Shown: positions 11,760 through 22,975 of the stretch, piece after piece
How the letters are laid out: each line of letters opens with the position of its first letter
Position numbering within the stretch: the stretch's first letter is position 1
Source of the DNA: Xestospongia muta
Lineage: Eukaryota > Porifera > Demospongiae > Haplosclerida > Petrosiidae
Direction of reading: 5' to 3'
DNA: 64,000 nucleotides
NCBI GenBank assembly: GCA_963693285.1
Contig: OY848925.1
Location: 4,070,932 to 4,134,931 of the forward strand
Position numbers and translations under genes: made by a program
The notes under the pieces: generated by a model
Seen by the model: the letters and a program-made list of their open reading frames with translations, nothing else
What the model was told of the DNA's origin: nothing
Database searches by the model: none

Positions 11760-12590
11760 GTAGCATTGATTAGTGTCCAGGTGTAATTTTTTCTAAATAT
11801 GTTATATGTATATGTAATACATAAACTCTTCATGTAAAGGGTTAAATTAAGACAGTATATTAATTTGTGAATGATTAATTAAATAACATATATTTTTATA
11901 AAGTTTTGTTATTTTTGATTTTATCTTTTTGATTTAACATGTTATTATTTTTTTTGAATTGAATTACCTGTTATTCTATTGTATTATTAACAATAAACTT
12001 ATTAAAATAGTATAAATACAAAGTAAACATATATATTGTTTTATATTTCTTATCTGCAAAGTAGCTTGTTTTTGTAGCCATGCTTATAAAGTATTTATAA
12101 CTATTTTGTTGATTTTATTAAGTGTGAAGTGTTACTTTCTTAAAATATGTTTTGTCGAAATCACATTTTTGCAATTGTTGTCATCTTAAAATGAATTTCT
12201 ATTAAAAATCACAGTTTTCGAATGTATATTCTTGGTGTTGACAGTGCTTCGGTTTACATTAGAATTTGTATGCTAAATAATGAACTGATACAAAACATTC
12301 TGTAAAGTAAATTACATTTAATGTTTTGCAGTAGTATTAATTGTTTAAGAAAAAAATACAATACAAACTTATTCTGTATTTATTTGTTTTTAAAAAAAGG
12401 AATAAACAAAATTAATGAAATATAGAATAACATAATTAATTAATAGATAATACAATGTTGATATGGACGCACACATACAAGAATATTATTGTATTATTAC
12501 TATCTAGTACAGGTCTATTTGTTTATTCCATTTTTGTCATGCATGAAATTACGGCTTAGCTGTTACAGCTTCAGAGAGTGTTGACTTGTT
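11760..12590. other. Intergenic region between A and B
   Basis: No coding signal seen. AT-rich DNA that aligns with 47840-48700 downstream of H, marking the right part of the large block duplication. AATAAA-like sequences occur (for example near 11990), but I cannot assign a poly(A) site with confidence. Confidence 0.6.
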
Positions 12591-12767
12591 ATATAATATA
12601 TTTATTAAATACATTAAAGTAAGTATACATTTAACTTTGGATAAACACAAAGCCTTTGTTCATGATCTGACTAAGTTTGCTTTATATTAATATAAATATA
12701 TTTATATTTCTGGGTGGGGCAAAGCCCTTTTGACACAGACATATTTATATACTGCTTGTGTAGAAAC
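12590..12767 (+). promoter_or_regulatory. Conserved 5' flank, class P2 (gene B)
   Basis: About 170 bases before the start of B are shared with the flanks of D (22350-22520), I (51560-51735) and J (56570-56811). The shared features are an ACATTAAAGTAA-like segment, a TTTGTTCATGAT segment, then GGGTGGGG-like bases, TTGACACAGA and a run of TATAT just before GAAAC-ATG. The transcription start is unknown; the conservation may only reflect duplication, but this flank is absent from the A/H and C/E groups. Confidence 0.5.
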
Positions 12768-15455
12768 ATGGGCTGTGGCTGCAAAACTCTAATTGAGATC
12801 ACTGTTCTTGTTATTGCTGTATGTATTATAATAGCTCTCTTCTCCTTACCAATTGTGTTTTACTACATTTCTGTAAGTACTACCTTTTATAAATTGTCTT
12901 GTACATTATTTCTAAACTTACAAAGACATATTATACGAAGTGAATTGCTAATGTTTATATTTCGTTCTATTTTGTGATAATTCCTTTTAGGATTACACTA
13001 ATGTTTTAGCTGCTTCTTCTGTAAATATATACAACTTCTATATCTTGCACATAAGTATATTATATAATAGTAATATAATTGAAGAAACATTTATTTTATT
13101 TGTAGGGCTCATCTTATAACAACAGATTGCCATTAAACACTAGCAATATCAACATTACTAATGAAAAGAATACTTTCAAAAATGGCTGTACTACTCTATC
13201 AATAACTTGGAGTAGTCTTAGTGTAAACATAACACCTACAGACTGTGATAACAATCCATATATTGGTACAATATGTAGGGACTTTCTCACTGCATGGCAT
13301 TTATGTACAATAGAGGATGGAGATATTGTCATATACAGTTATAAATCAGAGGAAACTCAGGCACAACATGAAAGGAATTTACTCAAGTTGGATTCATTAC
13401 TAGGTTACATGAAATATTACAAATGTATAATTTCTATCATGATTATTTATAGTATACTACAAAGAATGCCGAAAAGTTGCTATTCCATTTCTCTGTCAAT
13501 ATTACTTCCCACTTTATGACTGTCCTAATGGAGACATATATACAGCATCAAGAGAAGACTGTAATGACATTAGTACTGGTGTATGTGCTTTACAATGGAA
13601 TCTGGCTATTAATTATGGATATGGAGACAGATTACCTAATTGTCAAAAGCTATCAACTTGTGAGTATATAGTGACATGTGTATAATTTTAATCTAAAACA
13701 TGAAATGTAAAACATTTTCCAATAAGTTGTTTAACTTATCAATATGATCACAATAATTATTACTGTATGACATGTGAGGTGTGACAAGCAGTCATATAAT
13801 TAACACAAAGTATGTTTATAAAATATTATATGTGTATACATTTGCTTTTATCACTTCAATATATTATATTTTCAATATATTATATTCAATATATACTTCC
13901 TTTTTAACACCAGCAACTAGGTAATTGTCTAATCAAAAGTTAAATCATAACTGTGACAACTCTATAGATATGAATTATGCATTACATGTTGTAACCTTGC
14001 ATTTTATTTAAAATGTAATTGTTTGGATTATATCTATGCTGTAATATGTTACAGATGCTGAAAATAATTCTTTTATAACTACATTTCTTAATTCTACTCT
14101 TCGAAATATAACATGTAGAGATGATTTTATTAAAATCAATAATACATGTCAACCTCGATGTGACAGATTTGAACAAGGCACTCGTGATGGATCTCAACTT
14201 TTGATATACTCAGAATTAATTGCATCATGTGTTGCTTTGTTACTTTGTATAGTGATTGTGGTACTATCAATCAAAGATTACAAAATAATGTGAGTTTATC
14301 ACATGTACATGAATATGAATATGAAATATTTTGTTAGGTTTTCATATCCATCAATCTTGTTAATATTTGAAGTCATTGATTGTTTGGTAGTAGGTATGTT
14401 CTTATCTTATATAATCATAACTATAGAAACTCTTAATACTTCACATAGCCATCTTGGTCATCATCATTTCTATTGACAGAAATGGTTTATTCTGCAGTTC
14501 AACAAGTCTTATTGACAGTCTCAATAATCCAACACCATTTTGTACAATATCAGGTTTAATAATACTGTTTCACATCAGAAATATTTATAGTTGTCTTATA
14601 TAGGAGTTATATTTCATTATGCTATTATCAACTTAATACTCTGGTGGTTTTTTCATGTCATCATATTTTTTCATAAAGTTGTCTTTCCCTTTCATGCCAA
14701 TAGAACAGAAAAAATAGGACGGAACAGATACATTTTAGCTGTGATGATATTCCTTGGTATGTCAAAAACTATAAAAAATGCATCTTTTCTTTAATTTGAT
14801 AGGTCTAGTTATACCACTACCAGCTGTTATAGTATCTCTTTCTGTGGAGGATTATAACTACAAATTATATCGTTTTCCTCCATTTATTTGTATTAGCAAT
14901 GGACCTATGTGGTTCTATTCTGTTACTGTCATTATTGATCTACTTGCAGGTATTGGAGTATATCTTCTGTTTGTTGTCTTTTGGATTATTTACAGGGTGA
15001 ATATAATTTAATAAACTTAATTATTATGATAGTTTTAGAAATCTATTTTCCGTTCAAAGTCTACCAAAAATAAAAGACAGCTAAGTACAGCTGAGAAGAA
15101 AATAATTATTGCAATATGTTTGTTTATACTCTTTACTATATTTACTCTGGCTAGGATTGCCACTGGTTCAGCTAAATCTGACAAATTTATTGCTGCACTG
15201 ACAAATTATTTCAAGTGTGAAGCTTTAGGATATGTTCCTGGAAAATGTGACAGATCAGAGTTTGAACAATATGACAACCACTACATGAGTGCAATATCAT
15301 ATATTCTAATGGGTTTAGTTCCACTTGGTATTCTCAATTATGTGCTGAAGTGGACGTCAGTAAAAGAGGTAACAGTGAAATCAATTCATCGTCTGACAAA
15401 AAAGTCTTCTGAAATTAAAAATGATTCGAGTTTGTCATCAGGCAATAGAGTATGA
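12768..15455 (+). CDS. Frizzled-like seven-transmembrane receptor B
   Basis: The most compact intact copy. Exons: 12768-12872, 12991-13020, 13106-13403 (or to 13424), 13453-13659, 14055-14289, 14338-14393, 14449-14553, 14604-14756, 14803-14996, 15039-15455; in frame, 599 residues (606 with the later donor). Exon 1 codes 35 residues (MGCGCKTLIEI...), lacking the basic heptad seen in A, C, E and H. Exon 4 carries the CRD core with EC, FLC, YDC, DC, VC, NC spacing. TM3 has the aromatic pair LWWFFH, comparable to the Frizzled TM3 WW. The last exon holds TM6, a Cys-containing third extracellular loop (FKCEALGYVPGKC), TM7 and a short serine-rich tail. No in-frame stop and all splice sites GT-AG. 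Closest relative is pseudogene I. Confidence 0.85.
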
Positions 15456-15619
15456 GTGGTATTAATGAACATCACAGTGCAAGTTCAGTTACAACATGTA
15501 TTGCAGTACTTGTAATATTATCAATAATTAGCACAACATGTTTAAATATCATAATAAGTTTAGTACTAACAATTTTTTACAATTTCTAACCATTAAAAAA
15601 TAGAGATTATTGTACTTAC

Positions 15620-15822
15620 AAGATGGTAGACAAGTGGGTAATCTGTCCCCCTTGTTAAAAAATTATAGTCCAATTCCATAATGAAGCACAAATATTCTAG
15701 TACTGATGTTAATACAGTCTTCTCTTGATGCTGTATATATGTCTTCACTAGAGCAGTCATAAATTGGGAAGTAATATTGACAGAGAAATGAAAGAGCCAT
15801 TTGTTGATAATCTTTGTGGTAT
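15620..15822 (-). pseudogene. Inverted lone CRD exon (exon 4) fragment
   Basis: Read on the minus strand, this aligns over its length with the receptor's exon 4: a CTGTCAATATTACTTCCC block, then ACAGCATCAAGAGAAGACTG, then an exon end CATCTT followed by a GTAAGT donor. It contains an indel and stop codons (for example near the middle, after the Trp/Gly-rich stretch). It is the only family fragment found in reverse orientation. No neighbouring exons 3 or 5 were seen beside it. Confidence 0.85.
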
Positions 15823-15839
15823 AACAGACATATACTAGA

Positions 15840-16916
15840 TTAATTTATGTAATAAATTAATAATAATAATAACAACCTAATACTATGTGTCCAATAGTGC
15901 TAGACCCTTTTCTTGTTGACTTTGGGTATATTCCTTCTCATTAATGCAAATATTTTTATGTCCCACAGTATGTCATAACTTCTAATAACTTGACCAAATT
16001 CAAAACTTGAAAGTCAAGTGGTGTCCTAACGATCATCTGGTTCTTTTGATGTCATTTTATATATTACGACCGACAAGAACAAGATTGTATAGGAGATGCC
16101 ATTGACCACGAGGAATGTGATCTCGTGAACTTGGTTAATCAATAAAATGGCTGCCGCCTGAAGAGAGAAACCAGTACTGTAAGAAAAGCATTCTAACTGT
16201 AAACGTTTCATCATACAGATAGGTAAAATAAAGAATAAAGTTGAATATAACTTGTGTATGAGAATCATTACAAACAGAAATATTATTAAAATCAGACTTT
16301 AATAACAAAAAACATTATAAATATTATGACAGGAGTAATAAATTATTTGAAAAATCTTGATCAAAGTCTTTAAAAGCCCCTGTTAAGTTACACCTTGTAT
16401 TATTACATATTGTTTGTGTAGGTTCTGTTATTTTTGTAGTGCTTCATCTATTATCTGTCTGTGGTCTTTATCCATCATATCATCATCAGTGTTATTGTTG
16501 TCACTACAATTTTTCACTTATGGTTGTTCATCTAATGCTTCTTGAATGATTACATTTTCAAATTAAGGTCCTTTACAAAAGTATTTATGATGTTGAGGCT
16601 ATCAAACATGGGAAGGTACATAAAACAGTACACCCTTTTTATTAAGTAAACATAGACTAACATAAATTAACATCATCATATAAATAATATACTATCCTCA
16701 ACATTAGAATAAACAATAAACTTCATCAAGGGAAATAGCAACATTATTTTCAGCAAATGAACTTAGTAATAACCTTAACCACTTCTTGCTTTCAAAAAGA
16801 CTTTCTGGACTGAAATATATTATCTTGAAGATGAACGTACAAACAATATCAAGGAAGATATTACGGTTTGTTCTCGCAACTGCCACAATCTAATAAAAAT
16901 GCACTAAAGTGATTAA
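15840..16916. other. Intergenic region between B and C
   Basis: No supported gene. A reverse-strand ORF at 16026-16268 has hydrophobic stretches but no recognisable family. The segment just before 16900 (GGTTTGTTCTCGCAACTGCC) is shared with 26063-26090 upstream of E, so this DNA is part of the C/E-type block. Confidence 0.5.
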
Positions 16917-17541
16917 CCTCGCTGCGGTGCGTAGTGTAGATCTATACTGCAGAGCGCATGTACATATATACATTTAACATTCCACAAGGTGTGGTCAAAT
17001 TAGTGATGGATCACGTGATGCAATTACAAAGTGTTTTCAAAGCGAGTTTACCTGTTTTTCAATGGTTTTTCAGACTTTTAAAGCTTTTTGTTCGTTTGAC
17101 GCTCCTTTCAGCAGTATTCTTATGAAGTACAGAAGTTTTGCGACCGTCCACTATAGTTTGGTGGCTACCAGTACCGTGTTTGCTGAGTTACTGCCAAAGT
17201 TAGTAAAACTGTCATAACTTTCTTAACTAGTATTTTTGCAAAATTCTCACTTTAAAAATTTGGAAAATGTCATAAGCTACACGCAGCAGCTTTTTATTGA
17301 ATCTCGAGTCTTCACTGAGAGCTGTGCTTTTTTTCAAAAGCTTTTTTGTTTGTTTCACGCTCCTTTCAGCAGTATTCTTATGAAGTACAGAAGTTTTGCG
17401 ACCGTCCACTATAGTTTGGTGTCTACCACTGCAGTGTTTGCCGAGTTAAAGCAGTTTAAAGCCATTTGCGCGGTAACAGACACACGCACTCACTGATAAC
17501 CACTATAACAGTACCCTCGCTATGCGCTCACGTGCAGCGAG
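16917..17541. mobile_element. MITE-like insertion upstream of gene C
   Basis: Relative to the paralogous flank of E (about 26090-26112), C has about 620 extra bases. The insert begins CCTCGCTGCGGTGCG and ends near ATGCGCTCACGTGCAGCGAG, so its ends form an imperfect inverted repeat sharing CTCGCTGC. Inside, a unit of about 110 bases occurs twice (about 17080-17190 and 17337-17448), including a matching GCGACCGTCCACTATAGTTT. No transposase is present. It is more GC-rich than its surroundings. Confidence 0.65.
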
Positions 17542-17673
17542 CCTCCTCCGCCTTTCATCTCGTAAAAGGAGGAGGGGAAAATGGTGGATAGCAACCGTTG
17601 CTAACAAATTTATTTAAAATTGATTGACTTTAATCAAATAATCATTCACGGGTTAAGACGTCTGCATAGAAAC
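17542..17673 (+). promoter_or_regulatory. Conserved 5' flank, class P1 (gene C)
   Basis: Shared with the flank of E (26112-26248). It holds CCTCCTCC and GGAGGAGG 18 bases apart (17542-17549, 17568-17575), able to form a hairpin, and then the perfect 15-base palindrome TAGCAACCGTTGCTA (17589-17603), whose AGCAAC/GTTGCT halves resemble RFX-type half sites. It ends about 70 bases before the ATG. Neither element is in the A/H or B/D/I/J flanks. Confidence 0.5.
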
Positions 17674-20598
17674 ATGAGCTGTGGCTCCAAAACTCGAAAA
17701 AAGTTATCAGTGAAGGTTATTGAGATCACTACTCTGGTTATTGTTCTATGTATTATAGTGGCTCTCTTCTCCTTACCAATTGTTTTTTACTACGTTTCTG
17801 TAAGTATTATTTTTTAATAAATTGTTTTTTAACATGATTTGGGCACAAACATTATACATGTGTTAAGAGGTAATATTCTGCTAACCATTATTTTGTCATA
17901 TACTTATTTAGGATTACACTAACTTTTTAGCTGCTTCTCCTGTAAGTAATTCAATTAACTTGTACATTGTGTTATTTTATTTATTTTATTTATTTTATTA
18001 TCTTTATATCATAGGATTCTTTCTATAGAAATAGATCAAACGGTAGCAACAGCAACATTACTGGACTGAATCCTTTCAAAAACAGTTGTACTACTCTACC
18101 AACAACTTGGAGTAGACTTAGTATAAACATAACACCTACATATTGTGACTACAATTCATATGTTGGTACAATATGTGGTGATGTTCTCACTGCATGGCAT
18201 ATGTGTACTATAGAGGATGGAGACATAGTCATATACAGTAATAAATCAGAGCAAGTTCAAACACAACAGGAAACAAATTTACTCGAGTTGGATTCATTAT
18301 TAGGTTATACTAAATTAATACAATTATGTATGGTTTCTATTATGATTGTTTATAGTATACTACAAAGAATGCCGAAAAGTTGCTATTCCATTTCTTTGTC
18401 AATATTACTTCCCACTTTATGACTGTCCTAATGGAGACATATATACAGCATCAAGAGAAGACTGTATTGACATTAGTACTGGTGTATGTGCTTTACAATG
18501 GAATCTGGCTATTAATTATGGGTATGGAGACAGATTGCCTAATTGTCAAAAGCTTTCATCTTGTGAGTATGTATCTAAGTTAACATAATAATTAATAGGT
18601 AGTAGTTATTTCACCATGAGCAGCAAATTAAAAATTTCAACTATTTTGCTGGCACTCCAATTGTTTAACTTAGCTGCTACATTTCAGAATTTAAGAAAAA
18701 CCATCAACGCTTGAACATACAATTAAGACTGAGTAGTTTTCCCTAACATGCTTTAACATATTCTACAGAGTAATCATTAATGATAATTTCAATTTAAAAG
18801 AACAATAATTAATGAATTTTAGACCATAGGGCAAAAATGTGAAAAAATAATATTAAAGTGAATGGGAAATCAAACCTGCATCTAGCTTTTTTATGTAAAC
18901 ACTTAGTGAGTGGTTTAATATCATAACTATGACAACTTTACATTGTGCATTTTAATGTGATACAGTAAAATCTGCCTTAGTGACAACTTCTATCTAGCAA
19001 CCACATTTCTCTAACAACCACTCTCAAAACCTCTCTAATCAACCAGTATGGGCTGCATGTGGCTGGTTAAAACAGGACATTGCATCCAAAGACCACCTCT
19101 CTATTAAGACTACTCTGATTGGTCCTGCTATAAGTGAAATGTTAATTGGTTGGATTACATTAATGTATCTTAATTTAATACAGATACTGGAAATGATTCT
19201 TTTACAAATACCACCCACAATTCTACTCTTCAAAATATAACATGCAGAGATGATTTTATTAAAATCAACAATACATGTCACCCTCGATGTGACAGATTTG
19301 AACAAGGCACTCATGACGGAAGTCAACTTTTAATTTACTCAGAGCTAATAGCTTCAATTGTTGCTTTGTTACTGTGTATATTGATTGTGGCAATATCAAT
19401 CAAAAATTACAAAACAATGTGAGTTTATAACATGTGACTGAATATGATTATATAATGTTTTGTTAGGTTTTCATATCCATCTATTTTGTTAATATTTGTA
19501 GTCATTGATTGTTCAGTAATAGGTATGTTATAATCTTATTATATATAATCTTATATAATCACAAATGAGAGTTTTAATTTCATTATATAGCACTCTTAGT
19601 CATTATCATTTCTATTGACAGAAATGGTTTATTCTGCAGTTCAACAAGTCTTATCGATAGTCTCAATAATCCAACACCATTTTGTACATTATCAGGTTTG
19701 ATGATATTAATTCATATTACGAACATTTATAATTACTTTATATAGGAGCTGTTTTTCATTATGCTATTGTCAACATGACACTGTTTTGGTTTTTTCATGT
19801 CACCATATTCTTTCATAAAGTTGCTTTTCCCTTTTATGCCAATAGAATGGAAAAATTAGGAAGGAACAAATATATTTTAGCTGTGATGATATTCCTTGGT
19901 ATGTGAAGAATTGTAAATAATAAATTTTCATTGATTTTTTAGGTCTAGTCATACCATTACCAGCTGTTATAGTATCTCTTTCTGTGGAAGATTATAAATA
20001 TAGGATACACCGTTTTCCTCCTAATATATGTATAAGTGATGGACCTATGTGGTTCTATTCTGTTACTTTCATTATTGATGTACTTGTAGGTATTGTAACT
20101 TACCTTCTATTTGTTGTCTTTTGGATTATTCACAAGGTAAATGTATTTTAACTAAAATTAATAATTATTAGATTGTTTTAGAAATCTATCTTCCGATCAA
20201 AGTTTACCAAAAATAAAAGACAATTGAGTACAGCTGAGAAGAAAATCCTTATTGCAATATGTTTATTTTTATTTTTTGCTGTTTTTACTTTGATACAAAG
20301 TTCTATTGTTACAGCTAAGTCTGACCAATTCATTGCTGCAGTTACAGACTACTTCAAATGTGAAGCTTTAGGACATGTTCCTGGAAAATGTACCAGATCT
20401 GAGTTTGATCACTACTACAACCCCTACATGAGTGCAATATCATATATTCTTATAGGACTAATTCCACTTGGTGTTCTTAACTTTGTGGTAAGCTGGAGGT
20501 CTGTAAAAGAGGTAACAGTGAAATCAATTCGTCATCTCTCAAAGAAGTCTTCTGAGATGACAAATGTTTCAAGTTCGTCATCAGCCATTAAAGCGTAA
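17674..20598 (+). CDS. Frizzled-like seven-transmembrane receptor C
   Basis: Intact copy. Exons: 17674-17799, 17912-17941, 18015-18303 (or to 18327), 18356-18562, 19184-19418, 19467-19522, 19591-19695, 19746-19898, 19943-20136, 20182-20598; in frame, 603 residues (611 with the later donor). Exon 1 has the long 42-codon form (KTRKKLSVKV before the anchor). Exon 3 is three codons shorter than in A. CRD, TM1-TM7 and the FKCEALGHVPGKC loop match the family. The last codons run into a good GTAAGT donor at 20595, unlike most copies, and in-frame exons follow at 20943-20978 and 21037-21088, which would give a 631-residue form. Which end is used cannot be decided from sequence. Closest relative is E. 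Confidence 0.83.
18963..19135. repeat. Dispersed repeat in intron 4 of C
   Basis: Begins CAGTAAAATCTGCC after TA and is built of CTAGCAACCAC / CTAACAACCAC / CCACCTCTCTATTAAGAC-type phrases. It resembles the ends of mariner/pogo-type non-autonomous elements, but no matching inverted end is seen. The same repeat lies at 27552-27715 in intron 4 of E, so it was present before C and E separated. Confidence 0.45.
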
Positions 20599-20942
20599 GT
20601 AGCATTGATTAGTGTCCAGGTGTAATTTTTGCTAAAATATATATACTATGTATATATAATGTTATAAACTTTTCATGTTATTTTAAATTTAATTAAGAAA
20701 AAATATTTGAATTTGTGAATGATTAATTTTAAAATGTATTTTTGAGATTACAAATGTTATAAGTTCATCATCAGACAAAAAATGTGAGTTGTATTGATGA
20801 ACATCACAGTATAATGTCAGTTGAAATGTGTACTGATCTATCTTTAATGTAATCATCCATCATGTTACTATTATTATTACATGTCAAACAGTATGTAAAA
20901 CCTATAATGTTGCCTCTTTATCAACAATTTTCACTTTTGCAG

Positions 20943-21155
20943 GTTCAAATCATTAAAAACTCAAGGAACAGAGTGTAGGTAAATAGTTAGTTATATATCA
21001 GTTACCTTGTATTAACTCATCATACACTGTCTATAGACCTGATGAAGATATTGAAATGGAAGTCACTGAACAGTCTTCATCAGCCTAAACCAATTAGTGA
21101 TATTTATGATGATTGTGAACCACCAGTAGATACCAGTGTATATGAGTGCATCTAA
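20943..21155 (+). CDS. Candidate alternative C-terminal tail exons of C
   Basis: If exon 10 of C is spliced at the GTAAGT at 20595 (phase 2), an exon at 20943-20978 (after TTTTGCAG, before GTAAAT) and one from 21037 (after CTATAG) continue the frame, adding about 29 tail residues that end EQSSSA at 21088. In the next frame, after a CATCAG at 21083, a 23-codon ORF (21084-21155) reads PKPISDIYDDCEPPVD then TSVYECI and stop. That second ORF is kept without indels, and with the same stop, at 31140-31211 and 55355-55426. It has two tyrosines in YDDC and YECI context. Expression evidence would be needed to confirm either tail. Confidence 0.4.
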
Positions 21156-21159
21156 TGTA

Positions 21160-22345
21160 TCAGTAACATTATGTTAATTATTATGTTTTATGCAAAGTTG
21201 TTGTTGTTAATGTATTATAGACTAATGTAAACATACATTGTAGTTTATTAGTAGTAATTTTTGCTAGACTAATTTTTCTTAAAAAAAAATATTTTGTTAC
21301 TGATCTTATCACATCTACTTTACTACTTAACTTAGTCTTTACAATACATAAATATTTCTCACACATAATATTGAAAAGTTTATAATTTAAGATTGTGGGT
21401 TTAGATTATCTATATTTTAGTTGACCAATTAATATATTCAGGTTAAATATTTATACCAATCTTGTCTTTGTACATTGTAATTATTTATTAATTATTAGTT
21501 GATTTGAAATTTGAAATTAGATGTCCAGTATAATTAGTTCTAACTTATGACCTTCCTAAATTAATCAATGGAAAACGTATTTACAAGATAGGATAACATT
21601 TACCTCATGTATTTCTTAATTCTGTGTATATCATAGCAAAATTGGATTAATCCTTGCTACAATGACAGATTACCTTAAATGTATCATTAACTGTATGATG
21701 CTTTATTAATTGTAATGGACTATTGCAACTATTTCTTATTATAGATGCCATATATCTATATACTTCTGAACCTTGAAGAGTAGGAACAGAATGATTTCAT
21801 TAAGAAGGCAGGAAATTACTGAAAGGAGATCAGATGTATTGTGTTAGTTCTTACATTTATGCTTTTATAATACTGTCTTTGTTATTGGTCAATACTCAAA
21901 GAAAAGCTCTTTTAAAGAATACTAGTTGATACTGAGTTGTGGTAAAAAGTAGAGCCACTGCTAAAGGCAGACGTTGTGTCTATAAAGAAACAAAAAATAA
22001 AACTAATGAGTCTTGTACTACCATCGAGATGTAGTATCTATGATCATATTTGTATCGTATCTGAGCAAATATCATACATGACACATTATCATACATATAT
22101 CCTCAAGTATCAGATATACCTTTTCATGCAGTAATAAGTAATTGATCTTTCAATAATAATTATTTTATCGTTTGTCATATATTGTTTAATAAATGGAATA
22201 TTTATTATGTATATGCATGTATATAGACATATAGTGAACCCCATCTTTTATATAGACCTAACTGAAATGAATGATAATATGAGATATCTATTATTAGAAT
22301 TTTAGAGGTCTTCAGGAAAGCACTGACTGATTCTATAACATATTT
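21160..22345. repeat. Duplicated intergenic block (C copy)
   Basis: Non-coding DNA that recurs after the other two tail-exon sites: 31212-32270 and 55430-56560. Common landmarks include the CACTGTCTTTGTTATTGG segment, the AAAAAGTAGAGCCA segment and a stretch of TATATATC/CTCAA phrases. Part of it (about 21490-21710) also matches 48740-48920. Confidence 0.6.
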
Positions 22346-22349
22346 GCTG

Positions 22350-22520
22350 AATACATTAAAGTAAATATAGATTTAGCTTTAGATAAACAACAAGCCATTT
22401 GTTCTTGATTTTAATAAGTTTGTTTTATATCAATATATACTTACATTTTAGGTGTGGTAAAACGCGTTTGTTGACACAAGTATATATATATATATATATA
22501 TATACTGCTTATATCGAAAC
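22350..22520 (+). promoter_or_regulatory. Conserved 5' flank, class P2 (copy D)
   Basis: Same layout as the flank of gene B: ACATTAAAGTAAATATAG, a TTTGTTCTTGAT segment, GGTGTGGT, TTGACACAAG, then a (TA)n run directly before the exon 1 leader. Confidence 0.45.
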
Positions 22521-22913
22521 ATGGCCTGCAGCTGCAAAACTGTAATTGAGATCATTGTTCTGGTTATTGCTCTATGCATAACAGTGGCTCTCTTCTCCCT
22601 ACCAGTTGTGTTTTATTATATTTCTGTAAGTGTTATCTTTTATAAAATCACTTTATCATTTACATGATCTACACATAACATACATACATATACATATATA
22701 TTTTTCATGTTTTTATGATATTCTATTTTGTGATAAACTCTTTTAGGATTACACTACTATTTTCGCTGCTTCTCCTGTAAGTATATGCAAATTGTATATT
22801 TCAATACTATATGTCATACTGACATATATGTGTGTGTGTGTCTGTGTGCGTGTGTGTGTGTATGTATGTATGTATATATATATGCATATGTATACATGTT
22901 TATATACATATAT

Positions 22914-22975
<62 letters not shown>

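Noticed and set aside
16026..16268. Minus-strand 80-residue ORF with hydrophobic stretches
   Set aside because: No family resemblance, no clear splice or promoter context, and AT-rich DNA easily gives hydrophobic ORFs. It might be a relic of another gene, but I cannot support that.
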